The notes beneath the pieces were generated by a model, which saw only the letters and a program-made list of their open reading frames with translations, was not told where the DNA came from and did no database searches. This document shows positions 18,306-25,916 of a stretch of 64,000 bases of DNA, piece by piece. The stretch is taken from positions 62,001 to 126,000 of the forward strand of contig NZ_DS990133.1 in assembly GCF_000187895.1 (NCBI RefSeq), given 5' to 3'. The translations under genes were made by a program, and so were the position numbers. This DNA comes from Phocaeicola plebeius DSM 17135. Lineage in GTDB: Bacteria > Bacteroidota > Bacteroidia > Bacteroidales > Bacteroidaceae. Positions within the stretch are counted from its first letter, which is position 1; each line of letters opens with the position of its first letter.

Positions 18306-18470
18306 TCACTTCAAATCCTTTCTCTCTCTCCTTTTCCACAATTCCATAAAACAGTCCTGTACCGCATCTTCTGCATCATCAATATCTTTCAGATAATGAA
18401 GCGCAAACAAGCAAAGCGGACGATAATATTGAAGAAAATTATCTCTGAAGGCTTTTGTATTAGTATCCAT
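18306..18470 (-). pseudogene. ECF sigma factor fragment (region 2 only)
   Basis: 54 codons from the ATG at 18470: DNFLQYYRPLCLFALHYLKD, then DDAEDAVQDCFMELWKR, the hallmark of sigma-70 region 2 of Bacteroidetes ECF factors. It stops after RERKDLK. Regions 3/4, about 110 residues with the -35-recognising helix-turn-helix, are missing, and only 58 nt separate the stop from the next gene, so the tail has been deleted, not frameshifted. It could only act as a core-polymerase decoy if translated; loss of function is more likely. Confidence 0.75.
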
Positions 18471-18623
18471 ATTCCCGTGTGATTGATAGATTCGCATTTT
18501 TAGGAAAACTTGGAATAACTGATTTACCACTATAAACAAATCCGTCTTTTATTATATTTAAACACAACAGACTTATTTTATACGTTTTTTATGTATCAGA
18601 ATCTTACTGGCTTTTAAAATCAA

Positions 18624-18667
18624 AAAGGGGGCCGAATTCAATTTGCAGATTGAATTCGGCCCCCTTT
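18624..18667 (-). terminator. Terminator of the GntR/ABC operon
   Basis: Very strong stem, AAAGGGGGCCGAATTCAAT (18624-18642) with its complement at 18649-18667, loop of 6 nt. It follows the stop of the GntR gene at 18747 on the minus strand. The 18541-18746 spacer holds nothing else evident. Confidence 0.85.
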
Positions 18668-18746
18668 CATAAAACTCATATTAATAACGAAATCTTTCCC
18701 ACACACGACACAATAACAACCCAATAAAGTAATGGGTACCTACTAC

Positions 18747-19121
18747 TCATAGATTCTCCCTATCCTTAAACTCTTCCCACTTCCTGACCACCGTATCAAT
18801 GGAAATATCCAGCAATTTCATCTGACTAAACAGTTCCGGCAGGTTTTCTGTCATAAACTTCAGGCTTCGGGTCTGTTTTATCTTCTCCAGTGCATCAGTA
18901 GTTACAAAATACCCCAGCCCTCGCCGGGTGTAGATAATCCCCCACTGCAACAGCAGGTCGTAAGTCTTCACCACGGTATTGGTGTTGACTTCGAACATAA
19001 CGGCCTGTTCCCGCACACTGGGTATGCGATCATCTGAATGATACTTTCCAGCCAGTATCTCGTCGCAGATTCGTTCTGCCATCTGCAAATAAATGGCTCG
19101 GTCTTGCTTGAAATCTACCAT
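18747..19121 (-). CDS. GntR-family regulator, YtrA subfamily
   Basis: 124 residues. The winged helix (about 8-75) has IYLQMAERICDEILAGKY, IPSVREQAVMFEVNTNTVVKTYDLL and the wing GLGYFVT; only a short helical tail follows, as in YtrA-type regulators, which lack a sugar or fatty-acid binding domain. These proteins repress the ABC exporter genes next to them. It is last in the operon, 4 nt after the permease gene. A 22-nt dyad at 20681-20702 at the operon promoter is the likely target. Confidence 0.88.
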   Translation of the reverse strand: MVDFKQDRAIYLQMAERICDEILAGKYHSDDRIPSVREQAVMFEVNTNTVVKTYDLLLQWGIIYTRRGLGYFVTTDALEKIKQTRSLKFMTENLPELFSQMKLLDISIDTVVRKWEEFKDRENL

Positions 19122-19125
19122 CTTA

Positions 19126-19845
19126 CTATCTAAACTCCAACTTTCTAAAACCTTTATAGGTCATGATAACAGCTACTATGCTCCAAACCACAGAAACAAT
19201 CGACCATGTGTATTTAATGATACTTTTAGGAGCACCTAATCCATACATACACAATACTGGCAACACATAAGACAAAACACATAAAACAACTATCAGCCAG
19301 AACCGGGTTTTGCTGTATTGTTTCCTCAACATAACCACCAAAGTCCACAGGGCTACATAAAAAGCAATCACCACCTGCAGCATAAGTTGCTTAAGTCCAT
19401 AGCCTCCTCCCAAAAAGAGAAGAACCGGTCCGTCCGTTTCCTCCGTAAAAAACAATGGAATAGCCAGTTGCATAAAGATATCCGATAATATCGCACATCC
19501 TAACAACATCACCGTACCTATCAAAAAAGTACTGAAAAACAAACTTACATATTTTTCTGCCAGTGTGACCGGAAGCATGAACTTATTTATCAGACCTCTG
19601 TCATTCCGCATATCTTCCACCAGACTCCAGAACGTAAAATAATAAGACAGAAGTATCAGCAATTGCTCTATGAGTGACAAGCATTCTTTCAAACTATCTC
19701 CTGACACCAAGGCACAAATCACACAGATACTAAAAGAACGTAAAAACAAAAGCTGGATAAAGGCTTTCTTTTTTCCATAGCAGAACATTTCATTTAACTG
19801 AAGCAGACTAAACTTCCACATTTCTTTCACTGCAAAACTTTTCAT
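19126..19845 (-). CDS. ABC transporter membrane subunit
   Basis: 239 residues, about six hydrophobic segments (for example LLILLSYYFTFWSLV, FFSTFLIGTVMLLGCAIL, LMLQVVIAFYVALWTLVVML and WLIVVLCVLSYVLPVLCMYG). It is the permease partner of the ATPase at 19842-20654, whose stop it overlaps by 4 nt. Family membership is by context; the substrate is unknown. YtrA-controlled exporters in Firmicutes respond to cell-wall-active compounds, but that is not shown here. Confidence 0.8.
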   Translation of the reverse strand: MKSFAVKEMWKFSLLQLNEMFCYGKKKAFIQLLFLRSFSICVICALVSGDSLKECLSLIEQLLILLSYYFTFWSLVEDMRNDRGLINKFMLPVTLAEKYVSLFFSTFLIGTVMLLGCAILSDIFMQLAIPLFFTEETDGPVLLFLGGGYGLKQLMLQVVIAFYVALWTLVVMLRKQYSKTRFWLIVVLCVLSYVLPVLCMYGLGAPKSIIKYTWSIVSVVWSIVAVIMTYKGFRKLEFR

Positions 19846-20654
19846 ATCCTTCCTCCTCCCTTGATTAATGCATTAAACAGCAGTTCCAAAGATACCTCCG
19901 TATCCATGTTTTCCTGCTTATGAGCGATTACATGGTAACCTTCGGCACAAGCTTCTGCATATAGCACTCCTTCTTCATTACTTTGGATTCCGAACGAATA
20001 CCGAGTGGCGATTTCCTCCAAAGAAGCCGCATACACAGGAGCATACTTTCTTAACACAATCACATCGGTCAACAGATTTTCAATGTCCTGCACAATGTGT
20101 GTAGACAAAACCACTATCTGATCTTCACGGACATGCTTCATCAGTAACTTACGAAACATCTTTCGTGCCGGAATATCCATTCCGTTGGCAGCCTCATCCA
20201 GTAATAGAACTTTCGTTCCCAGCGACAAGGCAATGCTGAATGCCACTTTGTGCTTCTCTCCCAACGACAATTTGTCCAAATGTTCAATATCCCGCCGTAT
20301 TTCAAAATCGGCCAGACAGTCATCCAGCACTTCTGCACGAAACTTAGGATAGAATTTGGAATAAATGGCAAGAAAGTGTTCCAGCCTCATATCCGGAAAA
20401 ATAAAGTCAGCTGGCAACATGAATACTTCCCTCAAAGTTTCTACCTCCCTTTTCCGGGAGTTGCGACCGTCTACATAAATCTCACCGTCGTGAGCGAAAA
20501 GCTTACCAGCAATCAGTTTCAAGAGCGTGGTCTTGCCTGAGCCGTTCATTCCCAGCAGGCCATAGAATCGTCCTTCTTCCAAACGGAAACTCAGATTGTT
20601 CAACACATTCTTATCAGACTGATACCCAAATGAAACACCGATTAATTCTACCAT
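19842..20654 (-). CDS. ABC transporter ATP-binding subunit
   Basis: 270 residues. Walker A GLLGMNGSGKTTLLKL near residue 33, a modified signature LSLGEKHKVAFSIALS near 137, Walker B KVLLLDEAANGMD near 156 and the switch histidine in VVLSTHIVQD. The signature has LSLGEK instead of LSGGQ. It is the first gene of the three-gene operon, with promoter and candidate operator at 20681-20733. Confidence 0.92.
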   Translation of the reverse strand: MVELIGVSFGYQSDKNVLNNLSFRLEEGRFYGLLGMNGSGKTTLLKLIAGKLFAHDGEIYVDGRNSRKREVETLREVFMLPADFIFPDMRLEHFLAIYSKFYPKFRAEVLDDCLADFEIRRDIEHLDKLSLGEKHKVAFSIALSLGTKVLLLDEAANGMDIPARKMFRKLLMKHVREDQIVVLSTHIVQDIENLLTDVIVLRKYAPVYAASLEEIATRYSFGIQSNEEGVLYAEACAEGYHVIAHKQENMDTEVSLELLFNALIKGGGRI

Positions 20655-20680
20655 AACCTTACAAAGTAAAAATTGTTATA

Positions 20681-20702
20681 CTGTACCATCAAAGTGATAC
20701 AG
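20681..20702. promoter_or_regulatory. Candidate operator of the YtrA-like regulator
   Basis: Inverted repeat CTGTACCA (20681-20688), 6-nt spacer, TGATACAG (20695-20702), 7 of 8 positions matching. It lies directly after the -7 box, over the predicted transcription start, a position that fits repression by the GntR/YtrA protein of the operon. A half-site-like TGTATCA recurs (minus strand) near 20743-20750. Confidence 0.65.
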
Positions 20703-20733
20703 CAAAAATAACTTTTTTTCTTGAACAAACAAA
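20703..20733 (-). promoter_or_regulatory. Promoter of the ABC/GntR operon
   Basis: Minus strand: -33 TTTG at 20730-20733, 19-nt spacer, -7 TATTTTTG at 20703-20710. It points to the ATPase gene starting at 20654. Confidence 0.7.
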
Positions 20734-20785
20734 TGGTTTTACGGAATTTATGATACAATATCCAACAAGCCTCAGCACACTTTCT

Positions 20786-20873
20786 ACGTTTCCATTCCGT
20801 GAACCTTACGTTTCCCGATGCGAAACCGTACGTTTCGCATAAGGAAAACATACGGTTCCACTCCGGGAAACGT
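20786..20873. repeat. Array 2: four 22-nt units starting TACGTTTC
   Basis: Four tandem units of exactly 22 nt from 20786. They start TACGTTTCC, TACGTTTCCC, TACGTTTCGC and TACGGTTCC and end in a GAAAC-like segment, so unit junctions form dyads such as GCGAAAC (20820-20826) with GTTTCGC (20832-20838). A longer pairing joins TTACGTTTCCCG (20806-20817) with CGGGAAACGTAA (20864-20875). The array lies between the divergent ABC operon and uvrA. Confidence 0.85.
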
Positions 20874-20962
20874 AAAAGACTTCTTTTCGTCCGAAAGTAT
20901 TCGCTTTGATAATTCCAGCTATTTTTCGTAACTTCGCATGTTCATCTAACAAGAAAAGATAC

Positions 20963-23740
20963 ATGTCAGAAAATGATTTTATTACCATAAAGGGTGCCCG
21001 GGTGAATAACCTGAAAAACATCGACGTACGTATCCCACGCAACAAACTGGTAGTCATTACCGGCCTGTCAGGTTCGGGAAAGTCGTCGCTGGCATTCGAT
21101 ACGCTGTATGCCGAAGGGCAAAGACGCTATGTGGAAAGTCTGTCTTCTTACGCCCGCCAGTTTCTCGGACGTATGAGCAAACCAGAATGTGACTTCATCA
21201 AAGGAATTCCACCTGCCATCGCCATTGAACAGAAGGTGACGAGCCGCAACCCGCGTTCTACCGTGGGTACCTCAACGGAAATTTATGAATACCTGCGCCT
21301 GCTTTTCGCACGGGTAGGAAAAACGTATTCTCCCGTAAGCGGACAACTGGTGAAGAAGGACAGTGTGGAAGACATCGTAAACTGCATGCTGTCTTACCCG
21401 AAAGGCACACGCTATACCGTACTGACGCCTATCCTTCCCCGTGACGGAAGAAGTGTGGCAGAACAGCTGGACATGGATATGAAGCAGGGCTTTACCCGAC
21501 TGGAAGTGGACGGCGAAATGGTACGCATTGAGGATTATGCCTACAATGAGAACGACAAGGTGTATCTGTTAGTGGACCGCATGAGCTGTGATGATAGCAA
21601 GGATGCCATCAGCCGACTGACGGATTCTGCCGAGACGGCTATGTACGAAGGTGACGGCACATGTATGCTCCGTTTCTATTTGTCGGATGACACCCGCCTG
21701 CATGTATTCAGCACGAAGTTTGAAGCCGACGGTATCAAGTTTGAAGAACCGAACGACCAGATGTTCTCATTCAACTCTCCGCTGGGAGCCTGCCCTACGT
21801 GCGAAGGTTTCGGAAAGATTATCGGTATCGATGAACACCTGGTGGTGCCTAATCGGGCGCTGAGCGTGTACGATGGTGCCGTACTTTGCTGGAGAGGGGA
21901 GAAAATGGGAGAATGGCTGAACGAGTTCCTTCGGGAAGCGCCGGCTCATGATTTCCCTATCTTTGCCCCCTATTATGAACTGACACAGGAACAGAAAGAT
22001 TACCTCTGGCACGGCCCAAGAGAGAAGGTCTGCATCGACTCTTTCTTCAAGATGCTGGAGGAAAATCAATATAAGATACAGTATCGCGTGATGCTGGCCC
22101 GCTACCGGGGAAAAACGACTTGCCCTACCTGTCACGGAAGCCGACTGAAAAAGGAGGCCAGCTACGTGCGAGTGGGGGGAAAGAATATCTCGGAACTGGT
22201 GGAAATGCCGATTACCCAGTTGCAGGAGTTTTTCCGTACGCTCACACTGGATGCACACGACACTCTCGTGGCACAACGCCTGCTGAGTGAAATCAAGAAC
22301 CGTCTGACATTCCTGTCGGATGTGGGATTGGGTTACCTGACACTGAACCGGTTGAGCAACTCGCTTTCAGGAGGTGAAAGTCAGCGAATCAATCTGGCCA
22401 CCTCGTTAGGAAGCAGTCTGGTAGGCTCATTGTATATTCTTGACGAACCAAGCATCGGTCTGCACAGCCGTGACACTACCCGCCTTATCAAGGTGCTGCG
22501 CCAGTTACAGCAATTGGGAAACACGGTAGTGGTAGTGGAACACGACGAAGAAATCATCCGTGCAGCAGATTATATTATCGACATCGGCCCGAAAGCCGGA
22601 CGACTGGGCGGACAAGTGGTGTATGAGGGCGACATGAAAGACTTACAGAAGGGAAGCGACAGCTATACCGTGAAATACCTGTTAGGAGAAGAGACCATCG
22701 ACCTGCCTGCCAGCCATCGTCCGTGGAACAATTACATCGAAATCAAGGGAGCACGTGAGAACAACCTGAAAGGCATCGACGTGCGCTTCCCACTTAACGT
22801 GATGACGGTAGTGACAGGTGTCAGCGGTTCCGGAAAGAGTACGCTGGTACGCGACATTTTCTACAAGGCTCTAAAACGGGAATACAGTGAATCGAGCGAA
22901 CGTCCGGGCGAATTCATCTCATTGGAAGGAGACATCCGTCAGGTGAACGACATCGAGTTTGTAGACCAGAACCCCATCGGAAAGTCTTCCCGAAGCAATC
23001 CGGTGACTTACGTCAAGGCCTACGACGAAATCCGCAAACTGTTTGCCGACCAGCCACTGGCCAAGCAGATGGGATACAGCGCAGGCTATTTCTCGTTTAA
23101 TACGGAAGGCGGACGTTGCGAAGAATGCAAGGGAGAAGGTACGGTAACGGTAGAAATGCAGTTCATGGCCGATCTGGTGTTAGAATGTGAGTCATGCCAC
23201 GGCAAGCGCTTCAAGAACGACACGCTGGAAGTGAAGTTCGAAGGAAAAAACATTTACGACATACTGGAAATGACGGTCAACCAGGCCATCGAGTTCTTTA
23301 CGGAACACAACCAGAAGAAGATTGTCAAGAAGTTGCGCCCGCTACAGGATGTGGGACTGGGTTACATCAAGCTGGGACAGTCTTCGTCTACCCTCTCGGG
23401 AGGAGAAAACCAGCGTGTGAAACTGGCGTACTTCCTCAGTATCGAAAAGGCACAACCTACCATCTTCGTGTTCGACGAACCGACAACTGGCTTGCACTTC
23501 CATGACATCAAGAAACTGCTGGAAGCTTTCGATGCCCTCATCAGTCGGGGACATACGCTGGTCATCATCGAACACAACATGGATGTCATCAAATGCGCCG
23601 ACCACGTGATTGACCTCGGTCCGGAAGGTGGCGACATGGGAGGAAATCTTGTGGCAGCCGGCACCCCGGAAGAAGTGGCCAAATGTGCGGCCTCCTATAC
23701 GGGACAATACCTGGCAGAAAAACTCAATCAGCAATCTTAA
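20963..23740 (+). CDS. uvrA: UvrA, nucleotide excision repair damage sensor ATPase
   Basis: 925 residues from [20 protein letters not shown]; the longer frame starts in promoter sequence. Two ABC modules: Walker [17 protein letters not shown] near residue 33 and [13 protein letters not shown] near 620; signatures [14 protein letters not shown] and [14 protein letters not shown]; Walker [11 protein letters not shown] and [10 protein letters not shown]. Zinc-binding CxxC clusters are [29 protein letters not shown] and CESCHGKRF. UvrA loads UvrB at bulky DNA lesions. Its length is close to the E. coli protein (940). The kinase-RapZ fusion gene starts 12 nt downstream. Confidence 0.95.
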   Translation: MSENDFITIKGARVNNLKNIDVRIPRNKLVVITGLSGSGKSSLAFDTLYAEGQRRYVESLSSYARQFLGRMSKPECDFIKGIPPAIAIEQKVTSRNPRSTVGTSTEIYEYLRLLFARVGKTYSPVSGQLVKKDSVEDIVNCMLSYPKGTRYTVLTPILPRDGRSVAEQLDMDMKQGFTRLEVDGEMVRIEDYAYNENDKVYLLVDRMSCDDSKDAISRLTDSAETAMYEGDGTCMLRFYLSDDTRLHVFSTKFEADGIKFEEPNDQMFSFNSPLGACPTCEGFGKIIGIDEHLVVPNRALSVYDGAVLCWRGEKMGEWLNEFLREAPAHDFPIFAPYYELTQEQKDYLWHGPREKVCIDSFFKMLEENQYKIQYRVMLARYRGKTTCPTCHGSRLKKEASYVRVGGKNISELVEMPITQLQEFFRTLTLDAHDTLVAQRLLSEIKNRLTFLSDVGLGYLTLNRLSNSLSGGESQRINLATSLGSSLVGSLYILDEPSIGLHSRDTTRLIKVLRQLQQLGNTVVVVEHDEEIIRAADYIIDIGPKAGRLGGQVVYEGDMKDLQKGSDSYTVKYLLGEETIDLPASHRPWNNYIEIKGARENNLKGIDVRFPLNVMTVVTGVSGSGKSTLVRDIFYKALKREYSESSERPGEFISLEGDIRQVNDIEFVDQNPIGKSSRSNPVTYVKAYDEIRKLFADQPLAKQMGYSAGYFSFNTEGGRCEECKGEGTVTVEMQFMADLVLECESCHGKRFKNDTLEVKFEGKNIYDILEMTVNQAIEFFTEHNQKKIVKKLRPLQDVGLGYIKLGQSSSTLSGGENQRVKLAYFLSIEKAQPTIFVFDEPTTGLHFHDIKKLLEAFDALISRGHTLVIIEHNMDVIKCADHVIDLGPEGGDMGGNLVAAGTPEEVAKCAASYTGQYLAEKLNQQS

Positions 23741-23751
23741 CAAACAGACAC

Positions 23752-25182
23752 ATGACTCAAATTCTTGAAACCCTATACAGCCAGTTCACCGGCCATGCTC
23801 CGGAAAGCGTGGAAGCATTGCCGGGAGCCGGCTCCAACAGAAGCTACTACCGCCTGAAGGGTACTCCGACGCTTATCGGGGTATGCGGTACTTCACGCGA
23901 AGAAAACGAGGCCTTCATCTACCTGTCGCATCATTTTCAGGCACAGCATCTTCCGGTACCGGTGGTGCATGCCGTTTCCCACGACGGACTCTGTTACCTG
24001 CAGGATGATTTAGGAACAGATTCTCTGTTCCAGCTTATCGCACACAGAAGAGAAACCGGAGAGTTTGACTCAACGGAAAAGGACTTGCTGAAGAAAGTCA
24101 TCCGGTTACTGCCCCGCATACAGTTTGAAGGAGCACAAGGACTGGATTTCGGGAAATGCTATCCGGCGGTAGAGTTCAATCACAGAAGCATTCTGTGGGA
24201 CTTGAACTACTTTAAATATTGTTTTCTGAAAGCTACAGGAGTAGAATTCAGAGAGGATTTGTTAGAAGACGATTTCGAAGCCCTTTGCCAGACACTGATA
24301 GAGAGCATGGAAACCCAACCGGTATTCATGTATCGCGACTTCCAGAGCCGTAACATCATGGTGAAGGACGGAGAGCCTTACCTGATTGATTTCCAGGGAG
24401 GACGGAAAGGACCGCTGTATTACGATGTGGCTTCTTTCCTCTGGCAAGCCAAGGCCAACTATCCGGATAGCCTGCGCCAGGAATTGATTGACGAATACCT
24501 GACAGTCCTGCGTCCCTACAAACAGATAGAAAAGGAAGTGTTCCTGTCCCGTCTGCGTCATGTCGTATTGTTCCGCACGCTACAAGTACTGGGAGCTTAC
24601 GGCTTCCGCGGCTACTTCGAGAAAAAGGCTCATTTCATTGAGAGCATTCCTTTTGCCATTGAAAATCTGCGCCAGTTATTGCAGGAGGGTTTTCCGGAAT
24701 ATCCTTATCTCTGCGAGGTATTGCAGCGCATGACAGAACTGAAACAGTTTGCCGCTGCACGCAACCGCCGTAACCTGACGGTCACGGTGATGAGTTTCTC
24801 TTACCGGAAAGGTATTCCGGCAGACGAAAGCGGAAATGGTGGAGGATACGTGTTTGACTGCCGCGCCGTACACAACCCCGGACGCTACGAACAGTACAAA
24901 TCACTTACAGGACTGGACACACCGGTCATAGAATTTTTAGAAAAGGACGGAGAAATTACAGAGTTCCTTCGCCATACTGACGCTCTGGTGGATGCCCACG
25001 TGCAGCGTTTCCTGGAACGTGGATTCTCGCACCTGATGATTTGCTTCGGATGCACCGGAGGACAGCATCGCTCCGTATACTCTGCCCAGCACACAGCGAT
25101 GCACTTGCATGAAAAATTTAAAATTAATGTACACCTGATTCATCGGGAACAACAAATAGACCAATTACTGAAAGCCAAATGA
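23752..25182 (+). CDS. Fusion: APH/AmgK-like sugar kinase and RapZ C-terminal domain
   Basis: 476 residues from MTQILETLYSQ. Residues about 1-330 form an aminoglycoside-phosphotransferase-fold kinase: GAGSNRSYYRL, the Brenner-like motif YRDFQSRNIM, then LIDFQGGRKGPLYYD for metal binding. Residues about 345-476 match the RapZ C-terminal domain: FSYRKGIP, FDCRAVHNPGRY and ICFGCTGGQHRSV. In E. coli RapZ this domain senses glucosamine-6-phosphate; the ATPase half of RapZ is absent. The next gene is a MurU-like nucleotidyltransferase (4-nt overlap). The pair resembles AmgK-MurU, which turn MurNAc/GlcNAc into UDP-sugars. The kinase role is inferred; the RapZ domain might make it responsive to amino-sugar phosphate. 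Confidence 0.8.
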   Translation: MTQILETLYSQFTGHAPESVEALPGAGSNRSYYRLKGTPTLIGVCGTSREENEAFIYLSHHFQAQHLPVPVVHAVSHDGLCYLQDDLGTDSLFQLIAHRRETGEFDSTEKDLLKKVIRLLPRIQFEGAQGLDFGKCYPAVEFNHRSILWDLNYFKYCFLKATGVEFREDLLEDDFEALCQTLIESMETQPVFMYRDFQSRNIMVKDGEPYLIDFQGGRKGPLYYDVASFLWQAKANYPDSLRQELIDEYLTVLRPYKQIEKEVFLSRLRHVVLFRTLQVLGAYGFRGYFEKKAHFIESIPFAIENLRQLLQEGFPEYPYLCEVLQRMTELKQFAAARNRRNLTVTVMSFSYRKGIPADESGNGGGYVFDCRAVHNPGRYEQYKSLTGLDTPVIEFLEKDGEITEFLRHTDALVDAHVQRFLERGFSHLMICFGCTGGQHRSVYSAQHTAMHLHEKFKINVHLIHREQQIDQLLKAK

Positions 25183-25916
25183 AAGCCATGATATTTGCTG
25201 CCGGACTGGGTACCCGGCTCAAACCGCTGACCGACCACATGCCTAAAGCCTTAGTACCGGTGGCCGGACGTCCCATGCTGGAACATGTAATTCTCAAACT
25301 AAAAGAAGCGGGATTTACCGAACTGGTCATCAACATTCACCATTTCGGAGAACAGATTATCGATTTTCTGAAAGCCAACCAGAATTTCGGACTGACGATT
25401 CATATCAGCGACGAGCGTGACAAGTTACTCGACACAGGGGGCGGTATCAAAAAAGCGGCAACCTTCTTTACAGGAACGGAACCGTTCTTGGTACACAATG
25501 TGGACATCCTGTCGAATGCCAACTTGAAAGAGGTATATGATTTTCATCGGAAAAGTCAGAATCTGGCCACACTGCTGGTCAGCCCACGCAAAACCTCACG
25601 CTACCTATTGTTCGATACAGACAACCGCCTGCAGGGCTGGATTCACAAGGACACCCTGCAAACCAAGCCAGAAGGGTTTGTGTACGAACCAGGCCAATAC
25701 CGTGAATATGCATTCAGCGGCATCCATGTAATTTCACCAGAGCTGTTTCACCACATGGAGGAAGAGACATGGAACGGTAAATTTCCCATCATGGATTTTT
25801 ATCTGCACACCTGCCGGCAACTCCAGTTCGGAGGATACATCAAAGAAGACTTGCAACTGATTGACATCGGCAAACCGGACACGTTGGCCCGGGCCGAAGA
25901 ATTCCTAAAGGATTAA
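25179..25916 (+). CDS. Nucleotidyltransferase, MurU-like
   Basis: 245 residues. The N-terminus MKAMIFAAGLGTRLKPLTDHMPKALVPVAGRPML is the GxGTR-x-P-x-K signature of sugar-1-phosphate nucleotidyltransferases, followed by HNVDIL with the metal-binding aspartate and IDIGKPDTL near the end. The length fits the short MurU/RmlA-like type without a left-handed helix domain. With the preceding kinase it would make UDP-MurNAc or a related NDP-sugar from the 1-phosphate; this is inferred. It overlaps the preceding gene by ATGA and its stop overlaps that of the convergent lptD. Confidence 0.82.
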   Translation: MKAMIFAAGLGTRLKPLTDHMPKALVPVAGRPMLEHVILKLKEAGFTELVINIHHFGEQIIDFLKANQNFGLTIHISDERDKLLDTGGGIKKAATFFTGTEPFLVHNVDILSNANLKEVYDFHRKSQNLATLLVSPRKTSRYLLFDTDNRLQGWIHKDTLQTKPEGFVYEPGQYREYAFSGIHVISPELFHHMEEETWNGKFPIMDFYLHTCRQLQFGGYIKEDLQLIDIGKPDTLARAEEFLKD

